From Chloroflexota bacterium (GTDB taxonomy: Bacteria > Chloroflexota > Limnocylindria > Limnocylindrales > Limnocylindraceae), in contig CANKMK010000025.1 in the NCBI GenBank assembly GCA_947483025.1, forward strand, positions 1-7,477: a DNA stretch of 7,477 nucleotides. Direction: 5' to 3'. Positions 1 through 7,243 of this stretch are shown here, in pieces (the first letter of the stretch is position 1; each line of letters starts with the position of its first letter). A model generated the notes under the pieces. It did no database searches. It had not been told where the DNA came from and saw nothing but the letters and a program-made list of their open reading frames with translations. Both the position numbers and the translations under genes were made by a program.

Positions 1-1
1 C

Positions 2-745
2 TCCTATGTGCCGATCATCTACACCGCCTGCCGCACCTGCTACTCCGAGCTGCCGCCAGAGGAGATCTATCGCCGCGCTGAGGCGGGCGAGATCGATCCG
101 GCCAAGCAGCGTGAGCTGGTCAGCCGTGTCATTGAGTCGGGACACGGCAGCACCATTGAGCACATCGTCTTCACCTTCGCCATCACCGGCGTGACACGAA
201 CGTTGAGCCACCAGCTCGTGCGTCACCGCGCCGGCGTGGCGTTCGATCAGCAGTCGCAGCGCTATGTGACCTTTAAGAAGGCGGCCACGATGCTCCCCGG
301 ATCGGTCGCAGAAGCTGACGAAACGGTGCGTGCGCGCTTCGAGGAGGCGACCCAGGGTGCGCTCGGCCTCTACGGCGACCTCGTCGCAGCGGGTATCCCC
401 GCCGAAGATGCACGATTCGTCTTCCCCAACGCCACGCGGACGAACCTGATCATGACCGTCAACCTGCGCGCCCTCATCCACATGTCGGGACTCCGCCTCT
501 GCACCATGGCGCAGTGGGAGATCCGCCGCCTCTTCCAGCTGATCCGCCACGAGGTATTTGCGGTGAGTCCGTTCCTCGGCAGCTTCCTCGCCCCGAAGTG
601 CGTGCCGCTCGGCTACTGCGACGAGGCCGGCAACAAAGATGGCCACTGCCCAATTCGACCGCATAAGGATGAGGTGCTTGGCGCATGGGCCGCCAAGGCA
701 GCCGAAGCGAAGGCGAAGGGGCGCGCACTACCGCTCGCTGAGTAG
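2..745 (+). CDS. thyX: FAD-dependent thymidylate synthase ThyX (5' end outside window)
   Basis: ThyX makes dTMP from dUMP using methylenetetrahydrofolate, with FAD and NAD(P)H as hydride carriers, in the cytoplasm; it usually replaces ThyA. Counting from the GTG at position 8, the protein shows SGHGSTIEHIVFTF (44-57), the ThyX signature beginning RHR (72-74) and ending QQSQRY (81-86), RFVFPNATRTNL (136-147), and LRLCTMAQWEIR (162-173), the conserved substrate/flavin-binding block near the C-terminus. Cys198, Cys204 and Cys214 form a cysteine-bearing C-terminal segment, followed by an Ala/Lys-rich tail. The frame is open to the left edge, and the GTG at 8 has no visible ribosome binding site. 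Family members normally have about ten more residues before the first helix, so the true start probably lies upstream. The signature appears one residue longer than the usual RHRxxSxNxxSxRY form. The family call is very secure; only the start is uncertain. Confidence 0.95.
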   Translation, partial: SYVPIIYTACRTCYSELPPEEIYRRAEAGEIDPAKQRELVSRVIESGHGSTIEHIVFTFAITGVTRTLSHQLVRHRAGVAFDQQSQRYVTFKKAATMLPGSVAEADETVRARFEEATQGALGLYGDLVAAGIPAEDARFVFPNATRTNLIMTVNLRALIHMSGLRLCTMAQWEIRRLFQLIRHEVFAVSPFLGSFLAPKCVPLGYCDEAGNKDGHCPIRPHKDEVLGAWAAKAAEAKAKGRALPLAE

Positions 746-750
746 CTGCC

Positions 751-773
751 GAGCGCGCCAGAGAGCGCCGCTC
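751..773 (+). terminator. Hairpin just after thyX stop, possible terminator without U-tract
   Basis: GAGCGCGC (751-758) pairs with GCGCCGCTC (765-773) as an 8-bp GC-rich stem with one bulged C (769) and the loop CAGAGA. It begins 5 nt after the thyX stop, the usual place for a terminator or 3'-stabilising hairpin. No run of T follows, so classical intrinsic termination is not shown. Confidence 0.4.
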
Positions 774-891
774 CGTAGGGGGAAAGAGTTCGCCCGAGAG
801 GCCATCCGATGTTGGGGGCGACGCTTGCACGCCGGTTCCCCTCCGCTGTGAGATCGGATCGAGTCGCTCCAGCCGTAAAGCCGAAGCTCCC

Positions 892-1075
892 AGGTGACCC
901 TCCGCTCCGCCGCTGCGAGTTGCCCCGCGCTTTGGTGGTCATTCACCAGCACCGTCAGTTGCCTGTCGGTTCGATCCCGTCATCGCCACAGTTCGTGCCG
1001 CCTGGCCGATTGCTCGGTCGGCGGGTTCACCGCTGGCCCCTTCGGGCTACGGGTAGCATCGCGGAGGTGACCCTC
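892..1075. repeat. Direct repeat AGGTGACCCTC, two copies
   Basis: AGGTGACCCTC occurs at 892-902 and again at 1065-1075, 173 bp apart. The core GGTGACC is nearly self-complementary (GGTNACC), so in a transcript of either strand the two copies could pair with one central mismatch and close the interval as a long stem-loop. Function is unknown and an 11-bp match may be chance. Confidence 0.4.
998..1024 (-). other. Two-tier stem-loop with GNRA (GCAA) tetraloop on minus strand
   Basis: On the minus strand CCGCC (1024-1020) pairs with GGCGG (1002-998). After an internal loop (GA against CCA), CCGA pairs with TCGG around the tetraloop GCAA (1013-1010). GNRA loops are typical of structured RNA. On the plus strand the same site has the loop TTGC, so if this is an RNA element the minus strand is the better candidate. 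No promoter or conserved family core was recognised. Confidence 0.3.
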
Positions 1076-1120
1076 TGGCAGAAGGGACTTATCAACGACT
1101 TATTGGCGGGGCTGGGAGAG

Positions 1121-1161
1121 TTTTCCACGGCCGAAGGGCTCGCAGCCGCGGATGTGGAAAA
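1121..1161. repeat. Perfect 8-bp inverted repeat TTTTCCAC/GTGGAAAA, DnaA-box-like arms
   Basis: TTTTCCAC (1121-1128) is mirrored exactly by GTGGAAAA (1154-1161) across 25 bp, 8 bp beyond the acs stop. Read on the minus strand, the right arm is TTTTCCACA (1161-1153), a full match to the relaxed DnaA box TTWTNCACA; the left arm, TTTTCCACG, differs at the last base. The T-run precedes and the A-run follows the stem on both strands, the reverse of an intrinsic terminator, so a terminator role is unlikely. Confidence 0.4.
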
Positions 1162-1168
1162 GTCCGTC

Positions 1169-3138
<1,970 letters not shown>

Positions 3139-3139
<1 letters not shown>

Positions 3140-4080
3140 TAGCCGGCGGCCTCTTCGTCGTCTTCTACCTCGTGCTCCTGCTCTTCAATATCGTCGTCCT
3201 TAAGGTGCGGCACGATGCCGGCGCGACGCTGGCTGCCGCTCCAGCCCAACTTCGTGCTGATCTGCTGGGCGGCGTCGCGCGCTGCGGTGACGAGTGCTGG
3301 CAGCGTTCCTGGGGTGACACGAGCAGCGGCGCCCCATACGACCACGGTCGCAATGACGCTGCCGCGCGCGTCGCAGATAGGTACTGCGGCGGCGGTGAGT
3401 CGCTCGTCCCACTCGCCGATCGCCACGGCATATCCGCGACGACGAATCGTGGCGAGCTCTTCGAGGAGTGCGCGAGGGTCGGTAATAGTGCGTGGCGTAT
3501 AGCGAACCAAACCGCGACGTGCAATAGAGAGAACGGTGCGCTCTGGGAGTGAGGCAAGCAGCACCTTCCCTGAGGCGATGGCGTGCATGGCGATCGGTCG
3601 CCCGGTGATGTCGGGCATTGGAGTGAGGTTTGGCCCGTCGATCTGGCAGATCGCTACCGCGGCGGCGACGCCATCGAAGACTTCAAGGCTGACCGTTTCG
3701 TGGGTCACCTTGGCGAGCGCCTCCATCTCGGGGAGGGCGATCGCGCGCAGGTCGAGGGTGCGCTCGGCGGATTGCGCGAGACGAATGATGCCGACGCCGA
3801 GGCGGAAGTGTCCACTCTCGCGATCCTGCTCCACGAGTCCGCGGCGCTCCAGGGTGGAGAGGAGTCGGCTCACCGTTGACTTGTGGAGGTCGAGGGAGTG
3901 CGAGAGGTCGGTGACCGAGGCGGAGCCGTCAGCGTCGGAGAGGCAGACCAAGAGCGCAGCAGCCCGATCGACGGAGCGAACGGCGGCGTCATCGGCTCCA
4001 TGGGCTCCAGCGACACTGGCATGGTCAAGGCTCTCTTCGGGGCTCTGGGCGGCGCGACCGCGTACCTGTTCACTACTCAT
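3139..4080 (-). CDS. IclR-family transcriptional regulator with acidic C-terminal tail
   Basis: This is a dimeric DNA-binding regulator of the IclR type, which usually represses or activates a neighbouring catabolic operon in response to a small carboxylate or aromatic ligand. The 313-residue product is longer than the usual 240-280. A disordered-looking N-terminal extension (1-33) precedes the winged helix-turn-helix (about 34-96), with recognition region LDLHKSTVSRLLSTLERRGL (63-82). The effector-binding domain (about 105-282) shows the family pattern AMHAIASGKVLLASLPE (164-180). The end is a strongly acidic tail: 12 Asp/Glu among residues 295-310. The ATG start is supported by GGGAGGAG 9 nt upstream. 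It is first in an operon with acs and diverges from crtIB. By position it probably regulates acs and perhaps the carotenoid genes; the ligand cannot be read from sequence. Confidence 0.92.
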
Positions 4081-4089
4081 CGGTTGGTG

Positions 4090-4097
4090 CTCCTCCC
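4090..4097 (-). promoter_or_regulatory. Ribosome binding site of iclR-family gene
   Basis: GGGAGGAG on the minus strand lies 9 nt before the ATG at 4080-4078. It is a strong match to the anti-Shine-Dalgarno sequence and fixes the start of the regulator. Confidence 0.8.
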
Positions 4098-4101
4098 TTG
4101 G

Positions 4102-4118
4102 GGGCGGATGATCCGCCC
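4102..4118. promoter_or_regulatory. Perfect 17-bp palindrome, candidate operator for the IclR-family regulator
   Basis: GGGCGGAT-G-ATCCGCCC has two perfect 8-bp arms around one central base. It covers the predicted -10 of the iclR promoter, 22 bp ahead of the regulator's start codon. Odd-centred palindromes of similar size are typical IclR-family operators (the Escherichia coli IclR site has the layout TGGAAATNATTTCCA, also with an AT-N-AT centre). A dimer bound here would block RNA polymerase, implying negative autoregulation of iclR-acs. The binding protein is inferred, not shown. Confidence 0.5.
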
Positions 4119-4136
4119 GCAGGGCGTTGCCGTCAA
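4108..4136 (-). promoter_or_regulatory. Predicted sigma-70-type promoter of the iclR-acs operon
   Basis: On the minus strand TTGACG (4136-4131) is a near-perfect -35. After exactly 17 nt comes GATCAT (4113-4108), which matches the TATAAT -10 at four of six positions. Transcription would start near 4101, giving a leader of about 20 nt that includes the GGGAGGAG ribosome binding site. The -10 lies wholly inside the palindrome at 4102-4118. Spacing and -35 are good; the -10 is only fair. Confidence 0.55.
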
Positions 4137-4162
4137 TGGGAGGCCCGATTCGTGCTCAGCGC

Positions 4163-4174
4163 GCCGCGCGCGGC
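4163..4174. repeat. 12-bp GC-only palindrome
   Basis: GCCGCGCGCGGC is perfectly self-complementary and lies in the middle of the divergent region, 6 bp upstream of the weak -10 candidate for crtI. In such GC-rich DNA it may be chance, and no protein is assigned to it. Confidence 0.3.
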
Positions 4175-4179
4175 ACCCC

Positions 4180-4185
4180 TACGAT
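4180..4185 (+). promoter_or_regulatory. Weak -10 candidate for the crtI-crtB operon
   Basis: TACGAT keeps the most important -10 positions (TA at the start, AT at the end) and would start transcription near 4192, about 42 nt before the crtI ATG. No acceptable -35 lies 16-18 nt upstream (CAGCGC at 4157-4162), so an activator or another sigma factor would be needed if this promoter is real. Confidence 0.3.
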
Positions 4186-4195
4186 GGTGGTCACA

Positions 4196-4210
4196 GGGGG
4201 CACTGCCCCC
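4196..4210 (+). promoter_or_regulatory. Perfect 15-bp palindrome/hairpin in the crtI leader
   Basis: GGGGGCA-C-TGCCCCC has perfect 7-bp arms around one base. As DNA it could be a dimer operator immediately downstream of the candidate crtI transcription start. As RNA it folds to a 6-bp all-GC stem with an ACU triloop, 12 nt before the crtI Shine-Dalgarno. Its sequence differs from the palindrome at 4102-4118, so a single protein reading both is not obvious. Confidence 0.45.
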
Positions 4211-4222
4211 GCGGCGAGTACC

Positions 4223-4230
4223 GAGGGGGG
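4223..4230 (+). promoter_or_regulatory. Ribosome binding site of crtI
   Basis: GAGGGGGG ends 3 nt before the ATG at 4234, with its AGGGG core 5 nt away. It decides the start: the open frame continues about 117 codons upstream, but that part is antisense to the regulator gene and through the promoter region, and precedes the FAD-binding fold that normally begins these enzymes. Confidence 0.6.
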
Positions 4231-4233
4231 TCC

Positions 4234-5766
4234 ATGGCACAGGGGGGTCGGCAGGCGATCATCGTCGGGAGCGGCTTCGGCGGCCTCTCCACGGCCATCC
4301 GCCTCCTCTCCGATGGCTGGCAGGTCACCATCCTGGAGGCCCGCCCCGAGATTGGCGGCCGCGCCTCGCGCATCCAAGAGGGCGGCTACACCTTCGACAC
4401 TGGCCCGTCACTCATCACCATGCCTTGGCTCTTCGAAGAGGTCTACGCCGCAGCGGGCGAGAAGATGTCAGACCACGTCACCCTGCGCCAACTGCAGCCC
4501 GGCTACCGCATCTTCTGGACCGGCGAAGATCGCCACTTCGACTTCGGCAGTGATCGCGAGCAGCTGCTCACCGAGATGCGCAAGTTCTCGAACGACGACG
4601 CGAATCAGCTCGAGGCGTTTCTCGCCGCGTCGGGTGCGATCCACCGCGAAGGGATCCTCGTCTCCGGTCGCCAGAACTTCTTGAACCTGAAGGACTTCGT
4701 CAAGCTCCTCCCGACCATGGCGCGCCTCGATGCAATTCGCTTCCTTGAGGGGTGGGTCGGCAAGTTCTTCAAGGAGCCACATGTGCAGCAGGCGTTCGGC
4801 TTCCACTCGCTCTTCATTGGTGGTGACCCGTCGCGCGTGCCGGCTATCTATTCGGCGCTCGCCTACCTGCAGATCGCCGATGGCATCTGGTACACCGAGG
4901 GTGGCGTCTACAGCATCATTGAATCGTTCGGCAAGATCATTGCCAAGATGGGCGGCGTGATTCAAACGAGCAGCAAAGTGGATCAGATCCTCCATCGCAA
5001 CGGACGCGCCACCGGCGTACGCACCTCAGATGGTGTCGTGCACAACGCCGACCTCGTGATCTACAACGGCGATGTCACTGCGCGCGACGCCCTCCTCCCC
5101 GATGCCCCTGATTCCTTCCCATGGCGCCTTCGCCCACTGCGCACCACCATGTCGGCGCACATGATGTACCTGGGCACCAACAAGAAGTTCGAGAAGCTAC
5201 TGCATCACACCCTTGTAGTTGGCGATGACTATCACGGCTTCATCAAGGATGTGACCCGCGAGCGTCGCATGCCACGCAGCAATGCGGTCTACATTCATGC
5301 GCCATCGCGTACGGAGCCTGAGATGGCGCCGCCAGGTGGCGACTCCATTGCGATCCTGCTCCCCGTGCCAAACCTGCGCTCGGGCGACGACTGGACCGAA
5401 GCAGAGCCGCGCATGCGTGATCGAACCCTGGAGTGGCTCGAGAACTGGGGGCTCCCAGGCCTGCGCGATTCAATCGTGGTGGAGCGCTCGTGGACGCCGC
5501 TCACCTTCCGCGACGAGCTCCTTGCCCCAGATGGAAACGCCTTCGCCGTAGAGCCGTCGCTGCAGCAGTCGGCCTACTTCCGTCAGCCGAACCGGGACCG
5601 AACCATTGCCGGCCTCTACTACGTAGGTGGTGGCACCCACCCGGGTGCAGGGATGCCAGGGGCGCTCCTCACCTCACAGGTCACCCAGGATCTGATTCGC
5701 GGGGACTACCCTGCGCCGTTCACCTCGCGCGCCGCCGGCCCCACCGGAAACCTCGTCCGCCCGTAA
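4234..5766 (+). CDS. crtI: Phytoene desaturase (carotenoid CrtI-type)
   Basis: CrtI-type desaturases are FAD-dependent, membrane-associated enzymes that introduce several double bases-pair-independent conjugated bonds into phytoene, producing neurosporene, lycopene or a related acyclic carotene. The 510-residue protein has the family length. The dinucleotide-binding motif VGSGFGGLSTAIRL (11-24) ends in the ribose-binding acidic residue Glu35 of ILEARPEIGGR (33-43). The family segment GGYTFDTGPSLIT (50-62) follows, and the C-terminal carotenoid desaturase signature YVGGGTHPGAGMPGALL (463-479) contacts FAD. No signal peptide or obvious transmembrane helix is seen. The start is set by GAGGGGGG just upstream. 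crtB follows after 4 nt, so the two form one operon, which strengthens the phytoene assignment over diapophytoene (CrtN) or a carotenoid isomerase. The number of desaturation steps cannot be read from sequence. Confidence 0.92.
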   Translation: MAQGGRQAIIVGSGFGGLSTAIRLLSDGWQVTILEARPEIGGRASRIQEGGYTFDTGPSLITMPWLFEEVYAAAGEKMSDHVTLRQLQPGYRIFWTGEDRHFDFGSDREQLLTEMRKFSNDDANQLEAFLAASGAIHREGILVSGRQNFLNLKDFVKLLPTMARLDAIRFLEGWVGKFFKEPHVQQAFGFHSLFIGGDPSRVPAIYSALAYLQIADGIWYTEGGVYSIIESFGKIIAKMGGVIQTSSKVDQILHRNGRATGVRTSDGVVHNADLVIYNGDVTARDALLPDAPDSFPWRLRPLRTTMSAHMMYLGTNKKFEKLLHHTLVVGDDYHGFIKDVTRERRMPRSNAVYIHAPSRTEPEMAPPGGDSIAILLPVPNLRSGDDWTEAEPRMRDRTLEWLENWGLPGLRDSIVVERSWTPLTFRDELLAPDGNAFAVEPSLQQSAYFRQPNRDRTIAGLYYVGGGTHPGAGMPGALLTSQVTQDLIRGDYPAPFTSRAAGPTGNLVRP

Positions 5767-5770
5767 CCGC

Positions 5771-6664
5771 ATGACCCCCCAGCGCGATCCGCGCGTGGCG
5801 GCACTCCTTCCTGAGGCGCAGGCAACGATCGATCGCGTCGCGCGCAGCTTCGCCCTTGCGGCTCGCTTCCTCCCAAGGGAGGTTCGAGACGACATCAACC
5901 TGCTCTACCTGGCCCTTCGTCGCCTCGATGACCTGGTTGACCTTGAAGCGCCGAGTGGCTCTGCGCAACGGGCCGATGCGCAGCACCGACTGGCGGCAAT
6001 TCGCACCTGGCTCAGCACGGGAGCGATCGCAGAGGCTGGCGGCGATGAACTGGAAATCTTCGTTGACCTACGACGCCGCACCCCAGCCCTTCCGATCGAT
6101 GCCATCGGCGCATTCCTCGACGGCATGGAGGGCGACCTCGCCGGCCCAGTGATGGAGAGTGACGCCGATCTTGATCTCTACTGCTATCAGGTGGCGGGCA
6201 CCGTCGGTCGACTCATGGCGGCGCTGCTCGGAGTGCACGCGAGCGACGCAGCGCAGGCAGATCACGCCGCCCGCGCACTTGGGGCGGCGATGCAGCGCAC
6301 GAACATCTTGCGTGACATCGATGAGGATCTCGCGAACGGTCGTGTCTACCTCCCCGCCACGGCACTCCGCCGCGTTGGACTTGACCCTTCAGCCGCGAGC
6401 GGCCCAACGTCGCTGCGCGACGGAGATCGCCGCGCACTCTATGCAGCGGAGATCGCTCGGGCTGATGCTGAGTACGAGATTGGTGTCGCCGGCATTCGCC
6501 ACCTGCAGAACGGTCGGCTCTCGATTCGCGTGGCGGCGAACGTCTATCGCGAGATTCTGCGACAGATCGAGCGCGACGGCTTCGGTGTGCGTCGGCCGCA
6601 TCGACCGGTGGTGGGGCGAGCGCGCAAGGCTGCTGCCGTCGTGCGCGCGGTGACGAGCTCCTAG
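5771..6664 (+). CDS. crtB: Phytoene synthase (squalene/phytoene synthase family)
   Basis: CrtB condenses two geranylgeranyl diphosphates head-to-head through prephytoene diphosphate to phytoene, the first committed carotenoid step. The 297-residue all-helical product has both Mg-diphosphate-binding aspartate motifs: DDLVD (53-57) in LYLALRRLDDLVD, and DIDED (182-186) in QRTNILRDIDEDLANGR (175-191) followed by VYLP. The conserved AGTVGRLM (142-149) is present, as is an N-terminal SFALAARFLP (26-35) that matches the usual substrate-binding SF...A.RFLP pattern. It starts 4 nt after crtI with no clear ribosome binding site, so translation is probably coupled to crtI. The stop codon overlaps that of the convergent exporter gene. 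Squalene-type synthesis (HpnC/HpnD) is an alternative within this superfamily, but the CrtI neighbour favours phytoene. The basic C-terminal tail (274-292) is common in the family. Confidence 0.92.
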   Translation: MTPQRDPRVAALLPEAQATIDRVARSFALAARFLPREVRDDINLLYLALRRLDDLVDLEAPSGSAQRADAQHRLAAIRTWLSTGAIAEAGGDELEIFVDLRRRTPALPIDAIGAFLDGMEGDLAGPVMESDADLDLYCYQVAGTVGRLMAALLGVHASDAAQADHAARALGAAMQRTNILRDIDEDLANGRVYLPATALRRVGLDPSAASGPTSLRDGDRRALYAAEIARADAEYEIGVAGIRHLQNGRLSIRVAANVYREILRQIERDGFGVRRPHRPVVGRARKAAAVVRAVTSS

Positions 6665-7242
6665 GCGCCGAGTAGGCCGCGCGCTCCCTCATAGGCGAGA
6701 AGCAGTCCGAAGATCACGAATGAGGCAGCGGCAACGCGTGCGATGGTGCGCGGAGAGACGCGGGTGGCAAGGAACGAACCGGCCCCCACTGCAAGCGCAT
6801 CGGCAAGCACCATTCCTGCAGTTGAGCCGAGCCAGGTGCCGATCGGCTCGTGGGTCGCGCCGAGTGTGACGGTTGCGAGCATTGTCTTGTCGCCGAGCTC
6901 AGCGAGAAAGAACGAGGTACCAATCGCCAGAATTGCCCAGCGACCAACGCGCGTTGCGCGTGCCTGGTCTTCGTCGCCCAACTCGTCACCGCGCAGGGTC
7001 CAGACCGCGAATCCTAGATAGGCGGCCCCAGCAGCCAGGTTGATCGCATCAACGGGGAGTGCCGTGGCGGCAATGCGCCCAATGAAGACAGAGCCCGCAT
7101 GCACGAGCAGCGTGGCGCCCGTGATGCCGATCATCACCGGCCAGAATCGATAGCGCGCGGCGAAGGCCATCGCCATCAGCTGGCTCTTATCGCCAAGCTC
7201 CGCAAGGAAGATCACCCCCGCAGAGAGCAGGAACGCCTCCAC
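6661..7242 (-). CDS. GDT1/TMEM165 (UPF0016) family membrane cation exporter
   Basis: This family comprises membrane transporters for Mn2+ and Ca2+; bacterial members (MneA, and Mnx in cyanobacteria) remove manganese from the cytoplasm. The 193-residue protein shows the hallmark internal duplication: ELGDKS (15-20) and ELGDKT (115-120), both matching the E-x-G-D-[KR]-[TS] motif whose acidic residues line the cation site. About six hydrophobic segments are visible (roughly 5-28, 34-57, 65-83, 103-127, 136-159, 168-186), with a charged loop (84-101) between the two halves. The GTG start is supported by GAGGA 7 nt upstream and follows the stop of the EamA-type gene after one base, so the two genes are co-transcribed. 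The end overlaps the crtB stop. Mn2+ is the most likely substrate by family; Ca2+ is possible. Confidence 0.9.
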   Translation of the reverse strand: MEAFLLSAGVIFLAELGDKSQLMAMAFAARYRFWPVMIGITGATLLVHAGSVFIGRIAATALPVDAINLAAGAAYLGFAVWTLRGDELGDEDQARATRVGRWAILAIGTSFFLAELGDKTMLATVTLGATHEPIGTWLGSTAGMVLADALAVGAGSFLATRVSPRTIARVAAASFVIFGLLLAYEGARGLLGA

Positions 7243-7243
7243 C

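Larger units (their letters stand above)
746..1168. other. Convergent gap between thyX and acs, no gene recognised
   Basis: About 420 bases lie between the stop codons of thyX (+) and acs (-). Open frames exist on both strands here (for example 809-1219 on + and 728-952 on -). Their translations are Arg/Pro/Ser-rich, resemble no family I know, lack ribosome binding sites, and run into neighbouring genes in antisense. What can be seen is a hairpin after thyX, an 11-bp direct repeat (892-902 and 1065-1075), a two-tier stem with a GNRA loop on the minus strand (998-1024), a small stem with CTTC loop (1034-1049), and a TTTTCCAC inverted repeat (1121-1161). The density of small structures would suit a non-coding RNA, but I could not fit tRNA, tmRNA, SRP RNA, RNase P RNA, T-box or cobalamin riboswitch cores. 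Confidence 0.6.

Noticed and set aside
805..850. Cobalamin-riboswitch-like minus-strand string (GGGGAACCGGCGTGCAAGCG and following CCCC)
   Set aside because: The match to the B12 box is partial, and the only downstream gene on that strand within the window is antisense to thyX, so there is nothing to regulate.
893..989. Possible tRNA, including a tRNA-Sec-like reading (T-arm-like GTCGGTTCGATCCCGTC, a TGGTG/CACCA hairpin with TCA in the loop, GGTGA/TCGCC ends)
   Set aside because: The T-stem has a T-T mismatch, the anticodon loop would have 6 nt, no D-arm is present, the acceptor pairs for only 5 bp and no CCA end is encoded.
814..990. Possible tmRNA, from GGCGA near 817 pairing with TCGCC before 988
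   Set aside because: About 170 nt is too short, no tag peptide ending in Ala-Ala before a stop is visible, and the terminal stem is only five pairs.
1051..1064. T-box-like GGGTAGCATCGCGG on the plus strand
   Set aside because: It differs from the T-box core TGGNACCGCG at positions needed for pairing with the tRNA end, and no gene lies downstream on that strand.
1121..1161. Bidirectional intrinsic terminator between thyX and acs
   Set aside because: On both strands the T-run is on the 5' arm and the A-run on the 3' arm, opposite to a terminator, which needs T's after the stem.
3883..4233. Upstream extension of the crtI frame by 117 codons
   Set aside because: It runs antisense through the start of the IclR-family gene and across both predicted promoters. 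The conserved FAD-binding fold starts right after the ATG at 4234, which has its own ribosome binding site.
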